Below the pieces are notes generated by a model. The model searched no databases. It was not told the origin of the DNA and saw only the letters and a list, made by a program, of their open reading frames with translations. 41,666 nucleotides of DNA from Chloroflexota bacterium. GTDB lineage: Bacteria > Chloroflexota > Anaerolineae > Anaerolineales > Anaerolineaceae. Position numbers and translations under genes: made by a program. This document shows, one piece after another, positions 16,595-25,927 of this stretch. Numbering within the stretch: the stretch's first letter is position 1; the number at the start of each line of letters is the position of its first letter. The stretch is taken from contig JAJYIW010000003.1 of the NCBI GenBank assembly GCA_021789855.1, positions 1-41,666 on the forward strand, given 5' to 3'.

Positions 16595-17515
16595 ATGTCA
16601 GAGCTGCCGCACCTTCCTGTTCTTTACCAGGAAATTATACTATCGCTTCGTCCCTTTAGCCCGGGCCATTACATTGATGGTACGGTAGGAGCGGGTGGGC
16701 ATGCCTGGGGCATTCTGCAGGCCAGCCATCCAGCAGGTCGCCTCTTGGGCTTGGATGTCGATCCTCAGGCGCTTGAGCTGGCTCGCCGGCGACTATCCCC
16801 TTTTGGTGAACGGGTTAATCTGGTTCAGGCTTCTTACACCACACTGCGGAACCAGATGGCGAGCCTGGGATGGGCCTCAGTCGATGGGATCGTCTTGGAT
16901 CTGGGCGTGTCATCGATGCAGATTGACACCCCTGAACGAGGCTTTTCCTTCCAGTCGGATGGCCCCCTGGATATGCGCTTCGACCCGGCTCAATCGCTCA
17001 ATGCAGGGGCTCTGGTGAATGGCCTGCCAGAACGAGAGCTCGCCGATCTGCTCTGGCGCTACGGAGAAGAAGGCCACTCCCACCGGCTGGCTCGCGCCAT
17101 CGTCCAGGCCAGGCCGCTTCAATCCACCCGGCAGCTCGCTGAAGTAATTTCCAGGGCCACTCGCCAAAGGGGCAAAATTCACCCAGCCACACGAACGTTT
17201 CAGGCGTTACGCATCGCTGTGAATGAGGAGCTCCACGCCCTTGAATTGGTTTTACCTGCGGCGATCGACGCTCTGGCACCAGGGGGTCGATTAGCCATCA
17301 TCTCGTTTCATTCGCTCGAGGATCGCATGGTTAAACAGTTCGTCATCCGTGAAAGTCGCGACTGCATCTGCCCACCCGATCAACCCGTGTGTACCTGTGG
17401 CCACAAAGCCACCCTTAAAATCATTAACAAGCACCCTATCGAAGCCAGTCAGGAAGAGAAGGAGCTTAACACCCGTTCACGCAGCGCAAAGCTGCGCGTA
17501 GTTGAAAGAATTTAG
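16595..17515 (+). CDS. rsmH: 16S rRNA (cytosine1402-N4)-methyltransferase
   Basis: A 306-residue SAM-dependent methyltransferase (MraW). The motif DGTVGAGGHAWGIL near residues 28-41 binds SAM, LGLDVDPQAL is motif II, VDGIVLDLGVSSMQ is motif IV and ISFHSLEDRMVK is the characteristic late motif. It methylates N4 of C1402 in the decoding centre of 16S rRNA together with RsmI. The length and the order mraZ-rsmH are canonical. The C-terminal part has a Cys-rich CICPPDQPVCTCG stretch, common to the family. The ftsL-like gene begins 16 nt downstream. Confidence 0.96.
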   Translation: MSELPHLPVLYQEIILSLRPFSPGHYIDGTVGAGGHAWGILQASHPAGRLLGLDVDPQALELARRRLSPFGERVNLVQASYTTLRNQMASLGWASVDGIVLDLGVSSMQIDTPERGFSFQSDGPLDMRFDPAQSLNAGALVNGLPERELADLLWRYGEEGHSHRLARAIVQARPLQSTRQLAEVISRATRQRGKIHPATRTFQALRIAVNEELHALELVLPAAIDALAPGGRLAIISFHSLEDRMVKQFVIRESRDCICPPDQPVCTCGHKATLKIINKHPIEASQEEKELNTRSRSAKLRVVERI

Positions 17516-17531
17516 GTGGCATGACTGTTGC

Positions 17532-18014
17532 ATGGAACAGACCATGACAAATCGACTTGTACAAGCTTACCGTCAGGCGCCTTGGCGAATCCAGATCCAA
17601 TGGATTGGCATTTTTGCCGTAGGGCTGCTCCTGGTAGCCCTCGTGGCAGGGTTTTACCTCAACATCACCACCCGCGCAGCCAACGCCGGCGCAGACATCC
17701 AATCGATGCTCTACCAGCAACAGGGCGAAGAGCGCGAAATTGCTGATTTAAATGCCCAGCTGGCGGAAATCACCTCGTCCAGTGCGATGGAAAAGCGCGC
17801 CGAGGCCTTAGGCTTTATCCCCATTGCGGTCGGGCAGCCCACTTACCTGGCTGTTCCTGGCTACGTCTCCGATCAAACGCCCAACCTGGCCCCTCCACCA
17901 TCCAACGCCATCGTCAATGCACCTCTAATTTTGCCCGACTACACCCAATCGTTGTGGGATTGGCTTTACAACAGCTTATCGCCCACCCTGACTAAAGGAA
18001 CGGTAAAGCCATGA
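17532..18014 (+). CDS. ftsL: FtsL/DivIC-like cell division protein
   Basis: A 160-residue bitopic membrane protein. There is a short cytoplasmic N terminus, one TM segment at about residues 20-43 (IGIFAVGLLLVALVAGFYL), then a coiled coil (QQQGEEREIADLNAQLAEI) and the phrase EKRAEALGFIPI, typical of FtsL/DivIC. FtsL bridges FtsQ, FtsB and the FtsWI synthase. The C-terminal 60 residues are an extra Pro-rich tail (NLAPPPSNAIVN). I chose ATG 17532; an ATG at 17544 and one at 17502 inside rsmH are alternatives. Identification rests on position and topology because the sequence itself is poorly conserved. It overlaps ftsI by 4 bp. Confidence 0.75.
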   Translation: MEQTMTNRLVQAYRQAPWRIQIQWIGIFAVGLLLVALVAGFYLNITTRAANAGADIQSMLYQQQGEEREIADLNAQLAEITSSSAMEKRAEALGFIPIAVGQPTYLAVPGYVSDQTPNLAPPPSNAIVNAPLILPDYTQSLWDWLYNSLSPTLTKGTVKP

Positions 18015-19864
18015 ACCCTCCTCATGTTCTCCGTTACTACATCCTCAGCACGATCCTGGGGCTGGCCAGCTTCGCGATTATTTTTAAAATGGTAGATATC
18101 CAGCACAGCCCCTACGCGCAGGCCATTTTGAAAAAGGCCCTGATCTATGCCGATTCCGTGCAAATGGTTTACCCTGAGCGCGGCAATATTTATGATCAAC
18201 TAGGAAATTTGCTGGCCGGGAATAACACGGTGTACGAGGTGGGCATAGAAGTCGGCGGCGCCAACGCCCCTGAGCCGGATATTGGCTCGATCGCGGCTCA
18301 ATTGTCGGCCATTACCGGTAAAGATGCCGGCCAGATGATCACCAATTACATCAATAGCAAAAACAAGAACTTGCAATATGCCGTGCTGGTTGATTACGTC
18401 ACGCCCGACCAGTTAAAGACTCTCCAGGACGCCATAAAAGCCCAATCGGCCCAGGCTGGCAGAAGCAATAAATCCGATAAGGTGGGCATTGAAGCCCTGC
18501 ATTGGATCCCGCACCTGATTCGAACTTACCCGGAAAACGATGTGGCTTCCAACATCATCGGGTACTATCCTTTCCTGAGCACCAGCCAGCTTGAAAAGGT
18601 GGGGGACAAGGAAATAGCGGTCCCCGCCGCAGGTACGTATGGAGTCGAACAAAATTATAATGACCGCCTGGCCGGCACCCCCCAGTTGGAAACCATTCCC
18701 AACGATCCCTTGCAGGTCACCAATGTCCCTGAGGTTCCCCCTGGCGATAGCCTGATCCTGACCATTGATGTCCGTGTCCAGGCCGCCATGGAGCATATCC
18801 TCGACAAAGCCCTCAGAGATAGCGGGGCCGATTCCGGGACCATCATTGTGGAAAATCCGCGCACGGGTGAAATTCTGGCGATGGCCAACAGCCCCCGCCT
18901 CAACCCCAACCAGTATTGGGACTTCACCAAGATTTTCCCCAACCCCATCTATTTCAACCGCGCGGTAAGCGTCACCTACGAGCCCGGTTCTGTCTTCAAG
19001 GTCCTCACCATGGCCGGGGCGCTTGATTCAGGTACGGTAAAGCCGGACACAACCTTTTACGATAATGGCGTCTTCGAGTACGGTGGAGCCTACATCCATG
19101 ACTGGAACGGCGGCGCCTGGGGCGAGCAAACCATGACCGGCTGCATGGAGCATTCTCTCAATGTGTGCCTGGCCTGGGTGGCCACCAGGTTAGGCGCTAA
19201 CCGGTTTTATAATTACATCCAGTCTTTTGGAATTGGTCACACCACCGGCATCGACCTGGGAAACGAAGCCAATTATCCCCTTCGCCTCCCTGGCGAGGAT
19301 CTGTCGAGCACTGTGCCCAATTTCGTGAAATGGAGCGACATCGACCTGGCCACCAATGCCTTCGGACAGGGCCTGGCCGTTACCCCAATCCAGATGGTCA
19401 TGGCCGTCTCAGCGGTGGCCAATGACGGTAAAATGATGGCCCCGCATGTGCTGAAGGCCTTTGTCGAAAATGGCCGCCAGTATCCAACCGTTCCCCAGGT
19501 CGTGGGGCAACCGATCAGCGCAGCAACCGCCCACACCGAGACGGAGATGCTGGCTGTCTCCCTCGAAAAAGAATCGTCATCAGCCGAAGTGGCGGGTTAC
19601 CGGGTGGCCGGAAAAACTGGTACAGCCCAGATTGCCATGCCCTACGGCGGCTATTCCGACACCTTGACCAACGCTTCCTTCGTGGGATGGGGGCCGGTCG
19701 ACGATCCGCAGTTCCTGATTTATGTCTGGCTGGAAAAGCCCACCGCTTCCCAATGGGGCTCAGTGGTAGCCGCTCCGGTCTTCGCTGACGCCGTTAAAAG
19801 CCTGGTGGTATTAAGAAATATACCCCCAGACAGCGTCAGGAAACAATTACAGGCTAACCCTTAA
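18011..19864 (+). CDS. ftsI: Septal peptidoglycan transpeptidase, penicillin-binding protein (FtsI/PBP2B type)
   Basis: A 617-residue class B PBP. An N-terminal TM anchor spans residues 8-26, followed by the pedestal domain starting VYPERGNIYD. The transpeptidase domain has the three active-site motifs: SVFK (Ser327, Lys330), SLN (382-384) and KTGT (535-538). It cross-links septal peptidoglycan in complex with FtsW. No C-terminal PASTA domains are present, unlike many Firmicutes and Actinobacteria homologues. An insertion around residues 83-160 of the pedestal resembles the longer Gram-positive-type dimerisation domains. It overlaps ftsL by 4 bp; murF follows after 33 bp. Confidence 0.94.
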   Translation: MNPPHVLRYYILSTILGLASFAIIFKMVDIQHSPYAQAILKKALIYADSVQMVYPERGNIYDQLGNLLAGNNTVYEVGIEVGGANAPEPDIGSIAAQLSAITGKDAGQMITNYINSKNKNLQYAVLVDYVTPDQLKTLQDAIKAQSAQAGRSNKSDKVGIEALHWIPHLIRTYPENDVASNIIGYYPFLSTSQLEKVGDKEIAVPAAGTYGVEQNYNDRLAGTPQLETIPNDPLQVTNVPEVPPGDSLILTIDVRVQAAMEHILDKALRDSGADSGTIIVENPRTGEILAMANSPRLNPNQYWDFTKIFPNPIYFNRAVSVTYEPGSVFKVLTMAGALDSGTVKPDTTFYDNGVFEYGGAYIHDWNGGAWGEQTMTGCMEHSLNVCLAWVATRLGANRFYNYIQSFGIGHTTGIDLGNEANYPLRLPGEDLSSTVPNFVKWSDIDLATNAFGQGLAVTPIQMVMAVSAVANDGKMMAPHVLKAFVENGRQYPTVPQVVGQPISAATAHTETEMLAVSLEKESSSAEVAGYRVAGKTGTAQIAMPYGGYSDTLTNASFVGWGPVDDPQFLIYVWLEKPTASQWGSVVAAPVFADAVKSLVVLRNIPPDSVRKQLQANP

Positions 19865-19897
19865 TGACCTGAATGCAAGAGGTGACGGAGAGAAGTT

Positions 19898-21319
19898 TTG
19901 TTTACGCTAGCAGATAGCCTGGAAGCTCTTACGGGAAAACGCCCACCGGCTGCCGACCTCGCCATAACCGAGGCCGCAGTCGATTCACGCCAGGTCATCC
20001 CCGGCTCTTTGTTTGTTGCCCTTCCAGGTGAACACACCGATGGCCATGCTTACCTGGGAGATGCCTTCCAGGCAGGGGCTCACCTGGCCCTGGTTCAGAA
20101 CGATGTTTCCGCAGACTATCCCACGCTGGACCTGCGCAATGGCGTTCTCCCCGATCCCCTGGTGATCCCGCCGGCTCCATTTTGCCTTTGGGTGCATGAC
20201 AGCCTGCAAGCCTTACAGCAGATGGCCGGCTTTTGGCGGCGCAAGCAATCCTTGCGCGTCATCGGCATCACCGGCAGCGTGGGCAAATCCACCACCAAGG
20301 AGGTGGTCGCCGATGTCCTCAGCCAGCGCTACCGCACCCTGAAAAATCCTGGCAACATGAACAACGAGATCGGCCTGCCCCTCACCCTGTTGCGCCTGAC
20401 TTCCGCCCACGAACGCGCTGTCCTCGAGATGGGCTTTTATGTTCCCGGTGAAATCCGCTTCCTTTGCGACCTGGCCCTTCCATCGGTAGGCGTGGTGACC
20501 AACGTGGGCACCGTCCACGCAGAACGAGCCGGCTCTCAGGAAGCCATCGCCCGCGGAAAAACCGAGCTGGTAGAAGCTCTCCCGCCTGCTCCTGACGGCG
20601 TAGCGATCCTCAATTATGACGACCCGTGGGTGCGCCCCATGGCCGAGAAGACCCGCGCCAGGGTGTTCTATTATGGTCTCGATCCTCAGGCTGATTTATG
20701 GGCTGACGAGATTGAAGGGTTTGGCCTGGAAGGCATTCGCTTCCGCCTGCATTATGCCAACGAAGTGATCCATTTGCGTATCCCCCTGATCGGTCGCCAT
20801 TCGGTCCACACTGCCCTGCGCGCTTCCGCCGTGGCCCTGGTGGAAAACCTGACCTGGGAAGAAATTGTTTCCGGCCTGGGGATGGGCCACAACCAGCTTC
20901 GCCTGGTCACGGTGCATACCCGCAGGGGCGCTCTGGTTCTGGACGACACGTATAACGCTTCGCCCGAATCGACCCTGGCCGCCTTGAACCTCCTGGCCGA
21001 CCTCCAGGGGCGAAAAGTGGCCGTCCTGGGTGATATGCTCGAGCTGGGCCCCTATGAAAGGCAGGGGCATGAAATGGTCGGCGTCCGCGCTTCGGAAGTC
21101 GCCGACGAGTTAATCGTGTATGGAGACCGGGCCGCCACGATCGCTGAGGCCGCTCGCCAGAATGGCATGGATATAGAGGCCATTCACGCTTTTGAAGACG
21201 TCCCGGCGATCATTGATTACCTGGACAAAACCCTGGCCCAGGGTGACGTCGTCCTGGTCAAGGGATCGCACGGGATGCGTATGGATCGCATCGTCGCTGC
21301 CCTGGAGGCTGCCGCATGA
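19898..21319 (+). CDS. murF: UDP-N-acetylmuramoyl-tripeptide-D-alanyl-D-alanine ligase
   Basis: A 473-residue Mur ligase. The N-terminal domain has AAVDSRQVIPGSLFVALPGEHTDGH. The ATP-binding P-loop is GITGSVGKSTTKE near residues 124-136, with NPGNMNNEIGLPLTL after it. The MurF-specific motifs DDTYNASPES, GDMLELG and KGSHGMRMDRIV appear in the C-terminal half. It adds D-Ala-D-Ala to UDP-MurNAc-tripeptide. The start is a TTG at 19898 with GGAG 7 nt upstream; no better ATG exists. murE, normally immediately before murF, is absent. It overlaps mraY by 4 bp. Confidence 0.93.
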   Translation: MFTLADSLEALTGKRPPAADLAITEAAVDSRQVIPGSLFVALPGEHTDGHAYLGDAFQAGAHLALVQNDVSADYPTLDLRNGVLPDPLVIPPAPFCLWVHDSLQALQQMAGFWRRKQSLRVIGITGSVGKSTTKEVVADVLSQRYRTLKNPGNMNNEIGLPLTLLRLTSAHERAVLEMGFYVPGEIRFLCDLALPSVGVVTNVGTVHAERAGSQEAIARGKTELVEALPPAPDGVAILNYDDPWVRPMAEKTRARVFYYGLDPQADLWADEIEGFGLEGIRFRLHYANEVIHLRIPLIGRHSVHTALRASAVALVENLTWEEIVSGLGMGHNQLRLVTVHTRRGALVLDDTYNASPESTLAALNLLADLQGRKVAVLGDMLELGPYERQGHEMVGVRASEVADELIVYGDRAATIAEAARQNGMDIEAIHAFEDVPAIIDYLDKTLAQGDVVLVKGSHGMRMDRIVAALEAAA

Positions 21320-22308
21320 AAGACACAGCACTGGCTATCGCCTTGAGTGGTCTCAGTTTTATGCTCGCGGTCATCTGGGGCGCTCCGCTGATTCAGGTGC
21401 TCAAGCACTTCAATATCGGTAAATTGATCCGCATTGAAGGCCCTGAATCGCACCTGCGGAAATTGGGCACGCCTACCATGGGCGGGGTCATGATCCTCAT
21501 GCCCGTGGCGCTGATCACCGTCCTGCTCAATGCCGCCTCTCTCATCGGCTTGAACGTGCTGGGGCGCTCCGTGCTGGTGCCGTTGCTGGCCCTGGGTGGA
21601 TACGCCATCATGGGCGCCATTGACGATTGGGAAGGGATCCGCGGCCCACGGCGCGGCCTGGGAATGCGTGCACGCACCAAGTTTATCATCCAGGTGATCA
21701 TGGCCGTCGCCATCGCCTTTGGTCTCCAATACCTCTTACGAGTCCCGCAGTTGTATTGGCCCGGCTTAAAAGTGCCCATCGACCTGGGCGTGCTCTATAT
21801 CCCCACGGCGACCTTCATCATTGTGGGCATGTCCAATGCGGTTAATTTTACCGATGGGCTGGACGGGCTGGCAGGCCTTATTTCTGCCACGGCTTTCGCC
21901 GCGTACGGCTTGATTGCCCTGTCCCAGGGGCAGGTCTTCCTTGGCCGGTTTTGCTTCACCCTGGTCGGCGCCCTGTTCGGCTTCCTGTGGTTCAACGTCC
22001 ACCCGGCCGAGCTGATCATGGGCGATACCGGCTCCCAGCCCCTCGGCGCGGCGTTGGGTATCGTGGCTTTGATGACCGGCCAGTGGCTGCTCCTCCCGCT
22101 GATTGCCATCATCCCGGTGAGCGAAGCCCTCAGTGTGGTAATCCAGATTGTCTATTTCCGCTTCACCCACGGGAAAAGGTTCTTCAAAATGGCGCCTATC
22201 CATCACCATTTCGAGCTCTTGGGCTGGAGCGAGACCCAGGTGGTCCAGCGTTTCTGGCTGATCAGCCTCATGTTTGCCTTGTTGGGCGTGGCGGTATCGG
22301 TGGTATGA
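21316..22308 (+). CDS. mraY: Phospho-N-acetylmuramoyl-pentapeptide transferase
   Basis: A 330-residue polyprenyl-phosphate transferase with about ten TM helices. Signatures are LGTPTMGGVMIL, the acidic pair in GAIDDWEG (Mg2+ region), NFTDGLDGLA, GDTGSQPLGA and the HHHFELLGWSE loop near the C terminus. It transfers phospho-MurNAc-pentapeptide to undecaprenyl phosphate, making lipid I. The ATG overlaps the murF stop by 4 bp and murD begins 1 nt after its stop, so expression is tightly coupled. Confidence 0.96.
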   Translation: MKDTALAIALSGLSFMLAVIWGAPLIQVLKHFNIGKLIRIEGPESHLRKLGTPTMGGVMILMPVALITVLLNAASLIGLNVLGRSVLVPLLALGGYAIMGAIDDWEGIRGPRRGLGMRARTKFIIQVIMAVAIAFGLQYLLRVPQLYWPGLKVPIDLGVLYIPTATFIIVGMSNAVNFTDGLDGLAGLISATAFAAYGLIALSQGQVFLGRFCFTLVGALFGFLWFNVHPAELIMGDTGSQPLGAALGIVALMTGQWLLLPLIAIIPVSEALSVVIQIVYFRFTHGKRFFKMAPIHHHFELLGWSETQVVQRFWLISLMFALLGVAVSVV

Positions 22309-22309
22309 G

Positions 22310-23695
22310 ATGAAAAAAGATTGGGAAGGTCAGCGCGTGTTAATCATTGGAGCCGCCCGCCAGGGCCAGGCTCTGGCGCGCTACCTGGCCGGTAAAGGCG
22401 CCCGGGTGACCCTCAACGACCAGCTTTCTTCCATCGACCTGTCCAACGTGGTGGCGGGACTGAGCGGCCTGGGCATCACGTTTGCCCTGGGTGGGCACCC
22501 CCTGGAGCTGCTGGACAGCGCCGACCTGGTCTGCCTGTCGGGCGGTGTGCCCTTGAGCCTGCCCCTGGTCGTCGAAGCGACCCGGCGCGGCCTGCCCCTG
22601 TCGAACGACTCGCAGCTCTTTATGGAAATTGCGCCCTGCCCGGTGATCGGCATCACCGGATCGGCCGGCAAAACCACCACCACCACGCTGGTTGGGCGCA
22701 TCGCTGCCGCAGGCTTGCCGCAAGGCCGCCGCGCCTGGGTCGGCGGCAACATCGGCCTGCCGATGATCGACCACGTGGACGAAATGAAACCCGATGACCT
22801 GGTCGTACTGGAGTTATCCAGCTTTCAGCTAGAACAAATGACCCTCTCTCCCCGCGTGGCAGCGGTGCTTAATATCACCCCGAACCACCTGGATCGACAC
22901 GGCAGCATGGAGGCCTACACAGCGGCGAAGGCACACATCTTGCTCCACCAGGATCGAGGAGATGTCGCCGTGTTAAACCATGAAGATGAAGGGTCGTGGG
23001 CCCTGGCAGGCCTGGTGCAAGGCCGTCTGGTTACTTTCAGCTTGAACCCACCTCCCCCCGGACAGGCAGGCGTTTACCTGGCGCATGGGTGGTTATCTCT
23101 GCAAGACGGCGACCGGCAGGTCGAGATCATGCCCCAGTCGCTGATCGCCCTGCGCGGCGCGCATAACCTGGCCAATGTCCTGGCAGCCTGCGCCATCGCC
23201 TATGCTGCCGGCCTTCCCATTTCAGCCATGCCCGCTGGCATCCAGGGTTTTGCCGGTGTAGCGCACCGCCTCGAATTCGTCCGTGAGTGGCGCGGGGCAG
23301 CCTGGTACAACGACTCGATCGCCACGGCTCCTGAGCGCAGCATGGCCGCGATTCGCTCTTTCAGCGAACCGCTGGTGCTGCTGGCGGGTGGCCGGGATAA
23401 GAATTTGCCCTGGGATGAGTTTGCCAGCCTCGCCCACCAGCGTGTGGATCACCTGGTTGTGTTCGGCGAAGCCGCCGAAATAATTCTGTCCGCCCTGGGG
23501 CTGGCCCATTCCGGGCAGCGCCCCTATACCATTACCCGGTGCACCGGGCTCCAACAGGCCGTCCAGGCAGCCGCTTCTTTAGCCAAACCCGGCGATGTGG
23601 TCTTGCTATCGCCCGGGGGAACCAGTTTCGATGAATTCCGCGATTTTGAAGAACGCGGGGAGTGTTTTCAAAAATGGGTGAAGGAACTTTCGTAA
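22310..23695 (+). CDS. murD: UDP-N-acetylmuramoylalanine-D-glutamate ligase
   Basis: A 461-residue Mur ligase. It opens with a Rossmann-like UDP-binding domain (VLIIGAARQGQALARYLAGKGA). The P-loop is GITGSAGKTTTTT around residues 111-123, followed by ELSSFQLE and the phrase ITPNHLDRHG. The C-terminal domain has HRLEFVREWRG, YNDSIATAPE and LAGGRDKNLPW, matching MurD. It adds D-Glu to UDP-MurNAc-L-Ala. I use ATG 22310; an ATG at 22274 would extend into mraY. Its 3' end overlaps the start of ftsW by about 22 bp. Confidence 0.95.
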   Translation: MKKDWEGQRVLIIGAARQGQALARYLAGKGARVTLNDQLSSIDLSNVVAGLSGLGITFALGGHPLELLDSADLVCLSGGVPLSLPLVVEATRRGLPLSNDSQLFMEIAPCPVIGITGSAGKTTTTTLVGRIAAAGLPQGRRAWVGGNIGLPMIDHVDEMKPDDLVVLELSSFQLEQMTLSPRVAAVLNITPNHLDRHGSMEAYTAAKAHILLHQDRGDVAVLNHEDEGSWALAGLVQGRLVTFSLNPPPPGQAGVYLAHGWLSLQDGDRQVEIMPQSLIALRGAHNLANVLAACAIAYAAGLPISAMPAGIQGFAGVAHRLEFVREWRGAAWYNDSIATAPERSMAAIRSFSEPLVLLAGGRDKNLPWDEFASLAHQRVDHLVVFGEAAEIILSALGLAHSGQRPYTITRCTGLQQAVQAAASLAKPGDVVLLSPGGTSFDEFRDFEERGECFQKWVKELS

Positions 23696-24900
23696 AACCT
23701 GTTGCGTCTCTAAAAGCTAAAACAACCAGCCGGCTGCTCAGTCTGCATATTGATGTCCCTTTGCTCCTGATTGTCTTCTCGCTGTGCGTGTTTGGTCTGT
23801 TGATGGTCTATTCGGCCAGCAGCTCAACCTTCATTTTTACCCGCCAGGTGGAATGGATGCTGATTGGCCTGGTGGTAATGGTTGGCCTGACCCTCATCGA
23901 TTACCATAAGCTTCGCCCGTTTCTGCTGCCGGTATGGATCGGCACACTCATTGCCCTGGCCGCAGTGTTATTCATCAACGATATGCGCTACAATGCCGCT
24001 CGCACCCTCAACAATGGCTCCTTCCAGCCTTCTGAGCTGGCCAAGCTGGTCATCATCATCTACCTGTCTTTCTGGCTGTCCATTCGCCAGGATAAACTCA
24101 ACGACATCTATATCGGCCTGATCCCCCTGGCCTTCATCCTGGGAGCCACCGGCGGGTTTATCTATCTGCAGCCTGACCTGAGCGCTACCCTCACGATCTT
24201 CGCGCTGGGATTTATGCTGTTCTTCCTGGCAGGGGGATCGCTGCGCCAGCTTGTGCTGGTAGCGGTCGTTGCTCTCCTGGCCGGTTGGTTAATCGTCGTG
24301 CTGAACCCGGGAGGCACAGCCAGCGCCCGCATTAACAGCTACCTGGTTGGCATCCGCGATCCGTTGGAGGGCTCCAACCAGCTCCAGCGTTCCCTTGAGG
24401 GGATTATCAAGGGCGGCCTGTTCGGCGTGGGCATTGGTAAGGCGGATATCAAGTGGAGCGGCCTCCCCGTCCCTTCGCGCGACAGCATCTTTGTGATTGT
24501 GGTCGAGGAGACCGGCCTGGTGGTTGCCTCGTTGCTGACGCTGATGTATGCCGGTTTGGTCTGGCGAGGCATGGTCATTGCCCGGCGCGCCAAAGATCAA
24601 TTGGGATCGTTGCTCGCCGCCGGTATGACTTTCTGGTTGGCGTTTGAAGCCGTGATTAACATGGGCATGGTTGTCGGTCTATTTCCTATTGCGGGCAACG
24701 CTCTGCCCTTTATGAGCGCAGGAGGTTCCAGCCTGGTCGTATCCATGGCCGCCATTGGCGTCATCATGAGCGTGGCGCGCCAATCTGAGGTAGTAAAGGA
24801 GTCAGAAGGGAGAACATTCAGTGCGGTTGTTGATTTGCGCCGGTGGGACCGGAGGCGGCGTGTATCCCGCCCTCGCCGTCCTGCAGGCCCTCGGGAATGA
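23674..24900 (+). CDS. ftsW: Septal peptidoglycan polymerase FtsW (SEDS family)
   Basis: A SEDS glycosyltransferase of about 408 residues with ten TM segments. The first begins VPLLLIVFSLCVFGLLMVYSA. Diagnostic loops are SFQPSELAKL, YLQPDLSATL, and the C-terminal SAGGSSLVVSMAAIGVI. It polymerises lipid II at the septum with FtsI. I use ATG 23674 after GGGGAG; a GTG at 23662 is an alternative. The last 80 bp overlap murG in another frame, giving FtsW a short, very basic cytoplasmic tail (LRRWDRRRRVSRPRRPAG) that is probably a by-product of the dual coding. Confidence 0.94.
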   Translation: MGEGTFVKPVASLKAKTTSRLLSLHIDVPLLLIVFSLCVFGLLMVYSASSSTFIFTRQVEWMLIGLVVMVGLTLIDYHKLRPFLLPVWIGTLIALAAVLFINDMRYNAARTLNNGSFQPSELAKLVIIIYLSFWLSIRQDKLNDIYIGLIPLAFILGATGGFIYLQPDLSATLTIFALGFMLFFLAGGSLRQLVLVAVVALLAGWLIVVLNPGGTASARINSYLVGIRDPLEGSNQLQRSLEGIIKGGLFGVGIGKADIKWSGLPVPSRDSIFVIVVEETGLVVASLLTLMYAGLVWRGMVIARRAKDQLGSLLAAGMTFWLAFEAVINMGMVVGLFPIAGNALPFMSAGGSSLVVSMAAIGVIMSVARQSEVVKESEGRTFSAVVDLRRWDRRRRVSRPRRPAGPRE

Positions 24901-25924
24901 TATGGAGCAGGTGCTTTGGGTTGGCAGTCAGGGTGGCATTGAAGCAGACCTGGTGAATCGCAGCCATATTCCATTTGCTGCGATTCCCGCTGCAGGCTTG
25001 CACGGCGTGGGTGCGCGCCAGTTGCCGCGTAACCTGTGGCGGTTAGGGCAGGGCGTGCTGGCCTCTCACCATATCCTGCGTGCCTTCAAGCCGGACGTGC
25101 TGCTTTTCACCGGCGGCTACGTGGCATTCCCCATGGCTGTCGCCGGCCGCGCCGTTCCCACCTTGCTCTACGTTCCCGATATTGAGCCGGGTTGGGCGTT
25201 AAAAACCCTCGGCCGCTTCGCTGATCACATCGCAGTGACCAGCGATGAAACCTTTAAGTATTATTTGTCGCATAAACCCACCTCCGTGACGGGTTACCCC
25301 ACCCGGGCCGGCCTGGCCGACGTCCACCCTGACCAGGCGCGCAAGGCCCTTCACCTGGATTGCGATCACCCGGTCCTCCTCGTGGCAGGCGGCAGCACCG
25401 GCACCCGTTCCATCAGCCGCGCCCTCCTGTCCATCCTGCCGGAATTGTTACAGGATACCCAGGTCGTCCATATCACCGGACAGCGGGATTGGGATGAGGT
25501 GCAGGCTGCTACCGCTAACCTTCCCGACGACAGGGCCAGCCGTTATCACGCTTACCCCTACCTCCACGAGATGGGCCATGCCCTGGCCGCCGCTGACCTG
25601 GCCGTTTCTCGCGCGGGGGGTTCCACTCTCGGAGAGTACCCCCTCTTCGGCCTGCCGGCCATACTGGTGCCTTATCCCTATGCCTGGCGTTATCAAAAAG
25701 TTAACGCCGATTTCCTCTCCAATCATGGAGCCGCGGTTACCCTGGAAGACGCTCGCCTTAAAGACCAGCTCTTGCCGACCATCCATGCCCTGCTTGGCGA
25801 CACCGTGCGCCTGGAAACCATGCGCACCGCCATGAAAAGCCTGGCGACCCCCCAGGCCGCTTCCAGGCTGGCAGACCTGGTGAAGGAGCTGGGTAACCGC
25901 TCTGCAGACAGGAGGCGCCGCTGA
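24821..25924 (+). CDS. murG: UDP-N-acetylglucosamine:lipid I GlcNAc transferase, with G-loop His replaced
   Basis: A GT28-family glycosyltransferase of 367 residues that converts lipid I to lipid II on the inner membrane face. It starts at GTG 24821 with AGGGAG upstream and inside the 3' end of ftsW. The first G-loop is GGTGGGVYPALAV: the residue that is His in E. coli MurG (GGTGGHVFP) is Gly13 here. The second half contains VAGGSTGTRS and the donor-binding SRAGGSTLGEYPL (Glu272), then VPYPYAWRYQKVNA. Identification is firm from position and motifs. cvpA-like gene starts 3 nt after its stop. Confidence 0.93.
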   Translation: MRLLICAGGTGGGVYPALAVLQALGNDMEQVLWVGSQGGIEADLVNRSHIPFAAIPAAGLHGVGARQLPRNLWRLGQGVLASHHILRAFKPDVLLFTGGYVAFPMAVAGRAVPTLLYVPDIEPGWALKTLGRFADHIAVTSDETFKYYLSHKPTSVTGYPTRAGLADVHPDQARKALHLDCDHPVLLVAGGSTGTRSISRALLSILPELLQDTQVVHITGQRDWDEVQAATANLPDDRASRYHAYPYLHEMGHALAAADLAVSRAGGSTLGEYPLFGLPAILVPYPYAWRYQKVNADFLSNHGAAVTLEDARLKDQLLPTIHALLGDTVRLETMRTAMKSLATPQAASRLADLVKELGNRSADRRRR

Positions 25925-25927
25925 GCC

